From positions 1-9,450 of the forward strand of contig SKYG01000024.1 of assembly GCA_007128045.1 (NCBI GenBank): a DNA stretch of 9,450 nt, written 5' to 3'. The DNA is from Bacteroidales bacterium. GTDB taxonomy: Bacteria > Bacteroidota > Bacteroidia > Bacteroidales > UBA7960. Below are positions 1 to 6,977 of this stretch, in pieces. The number at the start of each line of letters is the position of its first letter. Position 1 is the stretch's first letter. Both the position numbers and the translations under genes were made by a program. Under the pieces are notes generated by a model that was given only the letters and a program-made list of their open reading frames with translations, had not been told where the DNA came from and made no database searches.

Positions 1-1
1 C

Positions 2-1129
2 AGCATTGAGCAGTTGTTGTCAGACGTTGAACAAAACAACACCACACTTAAAGCCTTAAGCAAACACATTGACGCAAGGCATCTGGAACACAGAACAGGG
101 ATTTTTCTTCCAGATCCTTCATTTGAGTATGCTTATCAATGGGGTGACCCGGCAAGCATAGGTCCGAAAAAGAATGTAAGCCTGAGGCAGTCCTTTGCAT
201 TCCCAACCGTATACGCTTACCAGAACCAGGTCTCCAAAGCCCGTAATGAGCAGCTTGCCATGGAATATAACCAGCAGCGGGTGCAGATCATGCTGGAGGC
301 CCGTCTTCTGTGCTATGATCTGGTCTTTGCCAATGCCAAGGTGGCTGAGTTGGAACAGCGGCTGCAGCATGCCCGCGATCTGATGGTGGCCTATGAAAGA
401 ATGCTCGAGGCAGGAGAAACCAACCAACTGGAGGTAAACAAAGTACGTATAAACCTGGCCAGTACCCAGCAAACTTATGAGGTACAGCAGATCGAAAGAG
501 AACAAACGCTATCAGAGCTGCAACGACTCAACGGTGGGCACCCCATCGAACTGAGCGACACAGAGTTTCCCCCTCAGTTGTTGCCTGCCGACTTTGACCG
601 GTGGTACCAGGAATCAGGACAGCAGATTCCTGGTTTGCAATGGTTGGAGCAGGAAGCAGCGATCAGCCGCACCCAGGTCAGCCTGGCCAGGGCACGCAGC
701 TTGCCGGGCTTTTCTGCCGGATATGTAAGCGAGGCCCTCACCCACGAGCAATTCAGGGGTTGGGCGGTAGGCATCACCATCCCACTCTGGGAACAAAAAA
801 ATACGGTAAAGTTGGCACGGGCCAATGTATACGCTATGGAAGAAACCGTTAACGACCAGCAGTTACAGTATTACAATCATATGAAATCTGCCCATGCCAC
901 CGCTGTAAGCCTGCAGCAGTCGCTGAGTGTGTACCAGCAGAGCCTGGTAGATGCTGAACATGCTGATTTGCTGCAACAAGCCTGGCAGCAGGGAGAGATC
1001 GGCCTGATCAATTACCTGATGGAGTTATCATACTATTATGATAGTGTGGACCGGCTGCTTGAAACCAGGAGGGAGTTCAGCAGGGTGCTGGCGGTGCTGA
1101 ATCAGTATTCAGCATATAGTAGTGAGTGA
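2..1129 (+). CDS. TolC-family outer-membrane efflux protein, CusC/CzcC-like (5' end missing)
   Basis: This is the outer-membrane channel component of a tripartite efflux pump, most likely of the heavy-metal RND type. The reading frame is open from the first full codon (SIEQLL...) to the TGA at 1127-1129, giving 375 residues. The TTG at 14 is not a convincing start: the residues before and after it (IEQ...NNTTLKAL) match the usual beginning of the mature TolC fold, so the signal peptide and true start lie upstream. Visible family marks are PDPSFEYAYQWGDP, SLRQSFAFPTVYAY, the coiled-coil stretch ending in ELQRLNGG, the NQLEVNK segment, and a second helical repeat with GITIPLWEQKN. The long Gln/Glu/Ala-rich helices fit the periplasmic tunnel. 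In Bacteroidota this subtype usually sits beside CusA/CzcA and a membrane-fusion protein, and fusions to CusA occur; whether this one is free-standing cannot be seen here. The metal substrate is inferred. It converges on araB. Confidence 0.85.
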   Translation, partial: SIEQLLSDVEQNNTTLKALSKHIDARHLEHRTGIFLPDPSFEYAYQWGDPASIGPKKNVSLRQSFAFPTVYAYQNQVSKARNEQLAMEYNQQRVQIMLEARLLCYDLVFANAKVAELEQRLQHARDLMVAYERMLEAGETNQLEVNKVRINLASTQQTYEVQQIEREQTLSELQRLNGGHPIELSDTEFPPQLLPADFDRWYQESGQQIPGLQWLEQEAAISRTQVSLARARSLPGFSAGYVSEALTHEQFRGWAVGITIPLWEQKNTVKLARANVYAMEETVNDQQLQYYNHMKSAHATAVSLQQSLSVYQQSLVDAEHADLLQQAWQQGEIGLINYLMELSYYYDSVDRLLETRREFSRVLAVLNQYSAYSSE

Positions 1130-1172
1130 TCCGCATTCTGGCATAGCTAGTCACTGGCCAAATCACAGATTT

Positions 1173-2834
1173 TTAAAACTCAAGTTTTTCACCCAAATCG
1201 CAATATTTATGATATATGCGGTCATACTTTTCCACATAACCGGGTCTGGGGAGGTATTCTTTTTCGAATCCATTGCCCATGGCTTGCTGTGCGGCGTTAA
1301 AGTCCGGATGGACATCAGCTACCACGGAAGCGGCCATGGCCGATCCAAGCGCACAGGTTTGTTCATGACGAGCCACCTGAATGGGCATATTCATCACGTC
1401 GGTAACGATTTGCATGACAAAGGGTGATTTTTTTGCCACACCACCCAGAGCGATCACACCATCAATGCGAACTCCTTCTTCCCGGAATCTATCGACAATC
1501 CGCCTGGATCCAAATGCAGTGGCTTCGACAAGCGCCCGAAATATGGCCGGTGCGTTTGTTCCAAGGGTAATCCCTGTAATCGCCCCGGTAAGTAACTGGT
1601 TGGCATCCGGAGTTCTTCGCCCGTTCAACCAGTCAATAGCCAGAACGCCCGATTCTTCAGGGTCGATATCAGCTGCAGCATGTGTTAAGTTATCAATTAA
1701 AGAGTCGGTTATTTCGTCAGTCAATTGTTCCAGGGTCTCCCGTGACATGGTCTTATTTGACTCAAGCGCATGTTTAACCGGCCAGAGGAGCATATTTTTA
1801 AACCAGGCAAAAACATCTCCAAAAGCTGATTGTCCTGCTTCAAGTCCTAGCATTCCGGGAATAATGGAACCATCTACCTGTCCGCAAATTCCACTTACCA
1901 GCTTATCGCCTAACTCCCCTTCAGGAACAACCACCATATCACAAGTAGAGGTTCCCATCACCTTGCTCAGATAATAAGGCTTGATCTCACCTCCAACTGC
2001 GCCGAGATGCGCATCAAAAGCCCCTACCCCTACAGTCACATTTTCGGGAAGTCCCAGTTTTTCTGCCCATTCACTGGTTATGGTGCCTGCGGCTACATCG
2101 CTGGTAAAAGTGTCCTTGTATAACTTATCACGCAATCCGGTCAGCAAAGGGTCCAGCATTTTCAGAAAGGTTTCTGAAGGGAGGCCTTCCCATTCCGGAT
2201 GCCACATGGCTTTATGGCCTGCAGCACAACGGCTTCTCTTCACAAGCGATACATCATTCACACCTGTGAGCAGGGCCGGAATCCAGTCACAATGCTCAAC
2301 CCATGAATAAGCAGCTTCCCTGACCTTCGAATCATCGCGTAATATGTGAAGAATCTTTGCCCAGAACCATTCTGAAGAATACACCCCTCCTTCGTATTTG
2401 GTGTAATCAGTACCGCCCCAGGAAACGGCCAGTTCATTGATTTCTGCGGCTTCCCCCACTGCAGTATGGTCTTTCCAAAGGACAAACATGGCATTGGGAT
2501 TTTCAGCAAATTCCGGATACAAAGCAAGTGGTACCCCTGCTTTGTCAACAGCCACCGGAGTTGATCCGGTGGTATCAACGGACAGGGCAACGATATTCCT
2601 TACGACATCTTCGGAAGCCTGTGCTAAAGCACCTTTTAAAGCCTCTTCCAGACTCTCGACATAGTCAAGCGGGTGCTGCCTGAACCTGTTCCGGGAAGCA
2701 TCACAATATTCATTCTTTTTCCACCTTTTATAATACGACACACCGGTGCCTGCTTCTTCTCCGGTTTTCGCGTTTACAATCAGGGCCCTGACTGAATCGG
2801 TACCGTAATCAAGCCCAACAACATATTTTTCCAT
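1173..2834 (-). CDS. araB: L-ribulokinase
   Basis: This FGGY-family carbohydrate kinase phosphorylates L-ribulose with ATP to L-ribulose 5-phosphate in the cytoplasm, the second step of bacterial L-arabinose catabolism. It has 553 residues, close to the usual 550-570. The N-terminal actin-like fold opens with VVGLDYGTDSVRALIV (residues 5-20), and LSVDTTGSTPVAVD lies near 84-97. The putative catalytic aspartate is D274 in GAFDAHLGAVGG; MGTSTCDM follows at 293-300. The second FGGY signature region is ALGGVAKKSPFVMQIVTDV (462-480), followed by ALGSAMAASV. The ATG at 2834 is supported by the N-terminal phosphate-binding motif and by an AAGGA seven bases upstream. It is the last gene of the operon, 65 nt after araA, and ends 43 nt from the convergent TolC gene. 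Neighbouring araA and the full length argue for ribulokinase over xylulokinase or another FGGY kinase. Confidence 0.96.
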   Translation of the reverse strand: MEKYVVGLDYGTDSVRALIVNAKTGEEAGTGVSYYKRWKKNEYCDASRNRFRQHPLDYVESLEEALKGALAQASEDVVRNIVALSVDTTGSTPVAVDKAGVPLALYPEFAENPNAMFVLWKDHTAVGEAAEINELAVSWGGTDYTKYEGGVYSSEWFWAKILHILRDDSKVREAAYSWVEHCDWIPALLTGVNDVSLVKRSRCAAGHKAMWHPEWEGLPSETFLKMLDPLLTGLRDKLYKDTFTSDVAAGTITSEWAEKLGLPENVTVGVGAFDAHLGAVGGEIKPYYLSKVMGTSTCDMVVVPEGELGDKLVSGICGQVDGSIIPGMLGLEAGQSAFGDVFAWFKNMLLWPVKHALESNKTMSRETLEQLTDEITDSLIDNLTHAAADIDPEESGVLAIDWLNGRRTPDANQLLTGAITGITLGTNAPAIFRALVEATAFGSRRIVDRFREEGVRIDGVIALGGVAKKSPFVMQIVTDVMNMPIQVARHEQTCALGSAMAASVVADVHPDFNAAQQAMGNGFEKEYLPRPGYVEKYDRIYHKYCDLGEKLEF

Positions 2835-2841
2835 TTCAAAG

Positions 2842-2846
2842 TCCTT
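2842..2846 (-). promoter_or_regulatory. Shine-Dalgarno-like site of araB
   Basis: Reading the minus strand, AAGGA lies seven bases before the araB ATG, within a purine-rich run that has a second AAGGAA just upstream. The other genes of this operon show no comparable site, so araB looks independently initiated. This fits its being the only gene with a gap of more than 20 nt to its upstream neighbour. The role is inferred from spacing only. Confidence 0.5.
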
Positions 2847-2899
2847 TTCCTTTAAATTTCTTTTTTTTGCCGTAATAGGCTCATTTAATTATACGCTCA

Positions 2900-4399
2900 T
2901 TAACTTTTCTCAAACCTGTAAAACATATCGTTCCAGCGCAATTCATTTTTGAAGGTACGAACATCGGTCTTTTCATCGATAATCAGGTATTCCAATCCGG
3001 CCATTTCTGCAAAATGCTGCAATTGAACAGGTTTAACATCAAAGCTAAAACCCGTATGGTGAGCACCCCCGGCAAGAATCCAGGCGGTAGCAGCCACCTT
3101 GAGGTCGGGATCCGGTGCCCATAAGGCGCGTGCGACCGGAAGTTTTGGAAGATTCTCGGGCTTCACCGAGTTTACAGTGTTTACCAGGAGCCTGAACCGG
3201 TTCCCCATATCGAGCAAAGTCGCATTCAGGGCCTTTCCTTCTTTGGCACCAAATACCAGCCGGGCCGGGTCATCTTTTCCTCCGATCGACAGCGGATGAA
3301 CCTCCAGTGATGGTTTTGAAACGGCAATGGAGGGACAAATTTCGAGCATATGGGCGCCAAGCACCTTCATTCCTGAAGGGTGCAGGTGGTAGGTATAGTC
3401 CTCCATAAAGGAAGTACCCCCTGAAAGTCCCTCTGCCATAACTTTCATACAGCGTATCAGGGCAGCCGTTTTCCAGTCGCCTTCGGCCCCAAAACCGTAG
3501 CCTTTTTGCATCAGTCTCTGAACGGAGAGTCCGGGAAGCTGTTTCAGGCCATGAAGGTCCTCAAAAGTTGTTGTGAAAGCTCCGAAGCCTCCCTCAACCA
3601 GGAATTTCTCAAGGCCAATTTCTATCCTTGCGGCTTCGGTAAGTTTGTCCTTTTTGTCCGGATCATTCATGAACCCGCTGGCAAGTTTAAACGTTTCCTG
3701 GTATTCATCCAGCAATGTCTTAAGCTCAGAATCTGACACCTGATTTACCCTGTGTACCAATTCCCCTACTCCGTAACCTGCAACTGACCATCCGAGCATG
3801 ATGCGTGCCGAGACCTTATTTCCTTCCGTAACGGCCACATCCCGCATATTATCACCAAACCTGGCTACCTTTAGTCCCTGGGATTCGTTCCATGCCATTG
3901 CAGCCCTGATCCAGTCCTCCATATCCACAGCCAGTTCCGGATCGTTCCAATGTCCAACCAAAACGCCGCGATTGATTTTCATACGGCTGCAGATATAACC
4001 AAACTCCCTGTCGCCATGCGCAGATTGGTTCAGGTTCATAAAATCCATATCAATTTCCGTCCACGGAATATCACGGTTAAATTGCGTATGCAAGTGCAGG
4101 AAAGGCTTTTTCAACACATCCAGGCCCCTGATCCACATTTGTGAAGGCGAGAACGTGTGCATCCAGCAAACCAGACCGATACAGTCAGGGTCAAAATTAG
4201 CTTCCTGACACAATTGAAAAATTGCGTCACCAGAGGTCAGAACCGGCTTAAAAACAATGTCAACCGGGGTCTTGAGTTTTTCGTCAAATTGTTTGGCAAT
4301 CTCCATGGAGTTATCCGCCACCTTATCCAGTGTTTCCTTGCCATATAAATGCTGGCTTCCGGTAACAAACCACAGGGTTTTCTTCTTACTAGTCGTCAT
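2900..4399 (-). CDS. araA: L-arabinose isomerase
   Basis: It interconverts L-arabinose and L-ribulose in the cytoplasm using a divalent metal such as manganese, the first committed step of the pathway. The 499 residues match the family norm of about 500. The four metal/catalytic positions known from E. coli AraA (E306, E333, H350, H450) are present with almost unchanged numbering: E306 in YGFGAEGDWK, E333 in SFMEDYTYHL, H350 in GAHMLEICPS, and the H447-H448 pair in GGAHHTGFS. The N-terminal FVTGSQHLYG is also characteristic, as is CWMHTFSPSQMWIRGL near 78-93. The ATG at 4399 gives the expected N-terminus; there is no good Shine-Dalgarno, which is common in Bacteroidota. It lies 18 nt after araR and 65 nt before araB and is almost certainly co-transcribed with both. 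Nothing suggests decay. Confidence 0.98.
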   Translation of the reverse strand: MTTSKKKTLWFVTGSQHLYGKETLDKVADNSMEIAKQFDEKLKTPVDIVFKPVLTSGDAIFQLCQEANFDPDCIGLVCWMHTFSPSQMWIRGLDVLKKPFLHLHTQFNRDIPWTEIDMDFMNLNQSAHGDREFGYICSRMKINRGVLVGHWNDPELAVDMEDWIRAAMAWNESQGLKVARFGDNMRDVAVTEGNKVSARIMLGWSVAGYGVGELVHRVNQVSDSELKTLLDEYQETFKLASGFMNDPDKKDKLTEAARIEIGLEKFLVEGGFGAFTTTFEDLHGLKQLPGLSVQRLMQKGYGFGAEGDWKTAALIRCMKVMAEGLSGGTSFMEDYTYHLHPSGMKVLGAHMLEICPSIAVSKPSLEVHPLSIGGKDDPARLVFGAKEGKALNATLLDMGNRFRLLVNTVNSVKPENLPKLPVARALWAPDPDLKVAATAWILAGGAHHTGFSFDVKPVQLQHFAEMAGLEYLIIDEKTDVRTFKNELRWNDMFYRFEKS

Positions 4400-4417
4400 A
4401 TGATGGATGTTTTAGAA

Positions 4418-5116
4418 TTATTTAAGCACAAAAAAACTTCCGTTAGCAATTAGGTAATCGTATTTATCTTTGTCGAACTTATACAGATAGGCCCCTCTTT
4501 TGGATGAGACCTTATCCTTTTCATTCAATTGGGTCAACACTTCCATAGAGAGGATCTTTTTCCTGAAATTCCGCTTGTCGAAATTCTGTTGGTGAATGGC
4601 CTCATATAAGCTTTGCAGCTGGGACAGGGTAAACTTTTCAGGAAGCAATTCAAATCCGATGGGCTGTATGATGGTCTTGCGCTTCAGCCTCCGCATGGCC
4701 TTTCCCACCATTTCCCCATGGTCGAATATCAGGGGCGGAATCTCATCAATAGAAAACCATTCCGCCCCATGGCTTCTTCCCAGTTCCTCATCATAATCCT
4801 TGATATTGATCAGGGCGTAATAGGCCACGGAAATAACCCGGGCATCAAGCTCCCGATTCACCTCACCATACGTGTGGATCTGCTCCAGATAGATATCCTT
4901 CAGGCCGGTCAGTTCCTCCAGAATCCGGTCTGCAGCTTCATCTACGCTTTCATTAGCGGCAACAAAGCCTCCCATCAGGGACCAGCATCCTTTACAGGGT
5001 TCAAATTTTCTCTTTATCAGCAAAAGCTTCAGGGTATCATCATCAAACCCAAAAATGATGCTATCAATAGCAACGTAGTGTTTATCATGCGATTGGTATC
5101 TAGATGTATGTGGCAT
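4418..5116 (-). CDS. araR: NUDIX-related transcriptional regulator of arabinose use (AraR, NrtR family)
   Basis: This is a predicted sugar-responsive DNA-binding regulator of 232 residues. The N-terminal part (about 12-145) is a NUDIX fold, and the C-terminal part (about 155-232) resembles the NrtR-family winged helix, with FTLSQLQSLYEAI and FDKRNFRKKIL. The NUDIX box is recognisable at G50...E56...R64...G71 but degenerate: the glutamate after R64 is isoleucine, and the second glutamate of the EE pair is leucine (E68-L69). Loss of such residues is expected of a sensor that no longer hydrolyses nucleotides. The Bacteroides thetaiotaomicron AraR is a characterised member of this group that binds L-arabinose, and the position here, between the symporter and araA, supports the same role. 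It starts 3 nt after the symporter stop, so it is probably translationally coupled and autoregulated. A catalytic NUDIX hydrolase is the less likely alternative. Confidence 0.85.
   Translation of the reverse strand: MPHTSRYQSHDKHYVAIDSIIFGFDDDTLKLLLIKRKFEPCKGCWSLMGGFVAANESVDEAADRILEELTGLKDIYLEQIHTYGEVNRELDARVISVAYYALINIKDYDEELGRSHGAEWFSIDEIPPLIFDHGEMVGKAMRRLKRKTIIQPIGFELLPEKFTLSQLQSLYEAIHQQNFDKRNFRKKILSMEVLTQLNEKDKVSSKRGAYLYKFDKDKYDYLIANGSFFVLK
4901..4969 (-). other. Degenerate NUDIX box inside AraR
   Basis: This stretch encodes AraR residues 50-72. The canonical pattern is G-x5-E-x7-R-E-U-x-E-E-x-G-U. Here G50, E56, R64, L66, E68, G71 and L72 are kept, while the two glutamates expected at 65 and 69 are Ile and Leu. 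This directly supports the call of a non-catalytic sensor domain. Confidence 0.75.
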
Positions 5117-5119
5117 ATC

Positions 5120-6769
5120 TTACCAGAAATAAATATAAAATGCAAGGGTAATAGAAAGAATGATAACAGTATGTATTACATCCCATTTATTCCAACTGGC
5201 ACGGGTTTCCTTAAGCTGCTCAGGAGTAGCCGAACCATAGGTGAGACCCACGGTTTTCGACCTGTCTGCCGGTTTTGTGAAAAACGAAACCACTACGATC
5301 ACTGCAATGCAAAGGAAAAACAGGTAGATGGAATAATGCAGCCAGTTCGGCTGGAGGATAATCCGATACAAAAGTCCGTCGGGGTTAATGGATGATTCGA
5401 AAACATTGCTTGCCAGGCGTGTCATCCCCAGTATAAAACCAGTCATCAATCCGGAGAATCCGGCTGCAGGAGTGGCCCGTTTCCAGAATACCCCCAACAA
5501 AAATACGGAAGCAATACCCGGGGCAAGCAGCGACTGAACATCCTGTAAGTAAGCATAAAGGACCTGCCCAATTCCACGCATTACCGGGATCCACAAAATG
5601 CCAAGGATCACGATCACAACGGTGGCGATTCGTCCCACTTTTACAAGGTGTTTTTCTGTGCTTTGAGGCCTGAGTTTTTCGTAAAAGTCTTTGGTGAACA
5701 AGATGGCTGAAGAGTTAAATAACGAAGCCAGAGAACTCATCAGCGCAGCGATGAGTCCGCCAATCACAATACCCCTGATGCCGACCGGGAGCAAGTTGCT
5801 TACAAGGGCAGAAAAAGCCGCATCAGAGCTGCTTAGCTCCAGCATTCCTTTTTGATGAAGGGCATATGCGATCATTCCGGGTACCAGAAAAATGAACACA
5901 GGCAACAATTTAAGGTAAGCACCGAAGATGGATCCCCTTCTGGCCTGTTTCTGATCCCTGCCCGAAAGCACCCTTTGTACAATATACTGGTCGGTACACC
6001 AATACCAGAACCCAATGATGGCCGAACCCAGCAGCACGCCTGTCCAAGGAAAGTCCGAATCCCGGTGCGACCGGATCAGACTGGTCATGGAGTCTCCATG
6101 TTCAGTAGTGGTAGCCCCGGCGATTTGCATCAATTCATTCCATCCACCCAGCTCTTTGAGTCCGACTACCATGATAACAATAGACCCAAGCAACAATACC
6201 GGAAGCTGCAATACAGAAGTATAAAGCACGGCTTTCATGCCGCCCAGTACAGTATAAACACCAGTAACAACAACAAGACCAATGGCTCCGATCCAGAAAA
6301 AGTCGATACCCATCCATTCATCGATGCCAAACACTTCCTTAAAAACGATACCACCAGCATAAACCGTTACCGCAACCTTAGTCAGCACGTAGCTTACCAG
6401 TGATATAATGGAGAGAAAGTTCCGCGAGGCTGTATTGTACCTGCGCTCCAGAAATTCCGGCATGGTAAACACCCTGCTTCGCGAATAGAATGGGACAAAT
6501 ACCCATCCAAGGACAAGAATCAGCCATCCCTGCATTTCCCAGTGGGCCATAGCCATACCGGTTTCTGCACCAGCTCCTGCAAGTCCGACAAGGTGTTCAG
6601 AGCCAATATTGGATGCAAAAATGGAAGACCCGATAGCCAGCCAGCCAACATTTCGGCTAGCGAGAAAATAGTCGGCGGATGTTTCTTCCTTTTGTTTGAC
6701 AACCCACCAAATTACCATAAACAAGAGCACAAAAAATGCACCCAGCACAATCCAATCAATAATAGTCAT
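5120..6769 (-). CDS. Sodium/sugar symporter of the SSS (SGLT) family, probable L-arabinose transporter
   Basis: This inner-membrane protein of 549 residues has about 14 hydrophobic segments and belongs to the solute:sodium symporter family. Motifs include FASNIGSEHLVGLAG (51-65), RVFTMPEFLERRY (99-111), WYWCTDQYIVQRVLSG (255-270) and ALMSSLASLFNSS (342-354). Residues matching the sodium site of vSGLT are A52, I55, A342, S345 and S346. The positions that bind sugar in human SGLT1 appear conserved: N54, H59, E78, Y256, W257, K287 and Q409, with the H59-E78 and Y256-K287 spacings the same as in SGLT1. These alignments are from memory by motif. Arabinose as substrate is inferred from the operon: it is the first gene, 3 nt before araR and upstream of araA and araB. 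The ATG at 6769 precedes the first membrane helix, with no strong Shine-Dalgarno. Other sugars remain possible. Confidence 0.92.
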   Translation of the reverse strand: MTIIDWIVLGAFFVLLFMVIWWVVKQKEETSADYFLASRNVGWLAIGSSIFASNIGSEHLVGLAGAGAETGMAMAHWEMQGWLILVLGWVFVPFYSRSRVFTMPEFLERRYNTASRNFLSIISLVSYVLTKVAVTVYAGGIVFKEVFGIDEWMGIDFFWIGAIGLVVVTGVYTVLGGMKAVLYTSVLQLPVLLLGSIVIMVVGLKELGGWNELMQIAGATTTEHGDSMTSLIRSHRDSDFPWTGVLLGSAIIGFWYWCTDQYIVQRVLSGRDQKQARRGSIFGAYLKLLPVFIFLVPGMIAYALHQKGMLELSSSDAAFSALVSNLLPVGIRGIVIGGLIAALMSSLASLFNSSAILFTKDFYEKLRPQSTEKHLVKVGRIATVVIVILGILWIPVMRGIGQVLYAYLQDVQSLLAPGIASVFLLGVFWKRATPAAGFSGLMTGFILGMTRLASNVFESSINPDGLLYRIILQPNWLHYSIYLFFLCIAVIVVVSFFTKPADRSKTVGLTYGSATPEQLKETRASWNKWDVIHTVIILSITLAFYIYFW

Positions 6770-6831
6770 AAAAAATCAGGATTAAATGTATGTTACAGTT
6801 TAATTGAAGAACCAATAGCATCAGTTAATGG

Positions 6832-6846
6832 GTGTAAATATAACAC
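6832..6846. promoter_or_regulatory. Candidate AraR operator (15-nt imperfect palindrome)
   Basis: The sequence GTGTAAATATAACAC has four-base arms GTGT/ACAC and matches in five of seven base pairs. It overlaps the better of the two -7-like boxes of the arabinose operon, about 63 nt before the symporter ATG. That is where a repressor that blocks transcription would be expected to bind. I do not recall the published AraR consensus well enough to score it. The assignment rests on symmetry and position only. Confidence 0.3.
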
Positions 6847-6855
6847 TAATTATAA

Positions 6856-6900
6856 TACAGTGGTAAAAAAAAAGATTAGAAAGGCCATTCGCACACTGTA
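6856..6900. repeat. Inverted repeat TACAGTG...CACTGTA
   Basis: Perfect 7-nt arms at 6856-6862 and 6894-6900 are separated by 31 nt that include the A/T homopolymer run. The spacing is too long for a normal intrinsic terminator, and the T-run lies inside the loop. It could be a pair of half-sites for a DNA-looping or dimeric regulator, or chance in AT-rich DNA. Confidence 0.3.
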
Positions 6901-6977
6901 GTTTCAGAAAGAAACAATTTGTGCAATGACGGATACACGAGTAAACCAACATAGTTTATGATCGCGTTACCTGAATA

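Larger units (their letters stand above)
6770..6977 (-). promoter_or_regulatory. Control region of the arabinose operon and 3' flank of the receptor gene
   Basis: This 208-nt AT-rich gap separates the receptor's stop from the symporter's start, and I found no ORF in it. It must carry the operon promoter unless transcription reads through from the receptor. On the minus strand two boxes resemble the Bacteroidota -7 element TAnnTTTG with a final A: TATATTTA (6834-6841) and TACATTTA (6783-6790). Neither has an ideal TTG at -33. A run of nine T (minus strand, 6865-6873) and a short hairpin GTTTC-TTTCT-GAAAC (6901-6915) lie nearer the receptor, but they are about 27 nt apart, so they do not form a convincing terminator. 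Confidence 0.45.

Noticed and set aside
14..16. TTG as the true start of the TolC-family gene
   Set aside because: The frame is open upstream to the window edge, and the preceding residues SIEQ fit the family's mature N-terminus; no signal peptide follows the TTG.
1130..1172. Possible bidirectional terminator between the TolC gene and araB
   Set aside because: Only four-base arms (TGGC/GCCA, TGAT/ATCA) with long loops and a short T-run are visible; too weak to call.
1381..1974. 197-codon plus-strand frame opposite araB
   Set aside because: Ser/Pro/Thr-rich translation typical of the complement of a coding strand; araB is complete with its motifs intact.
4613..5395. 260-codon plus-strand open frame across araR and the symporter's 3' end
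   Set aside because: It lies opposite two well-supported genes, spans their junction, and its translation has no recognisable domain; it is an antisense shadow.
6901..6915. Hairpin GTTTC/GAAAC plus T9 as terminator of the receptor gene
   Set aside because: The stem is five base pairs and about 27 nt separates it from the T-run, so the intrinsic-terminator geometry is not met.
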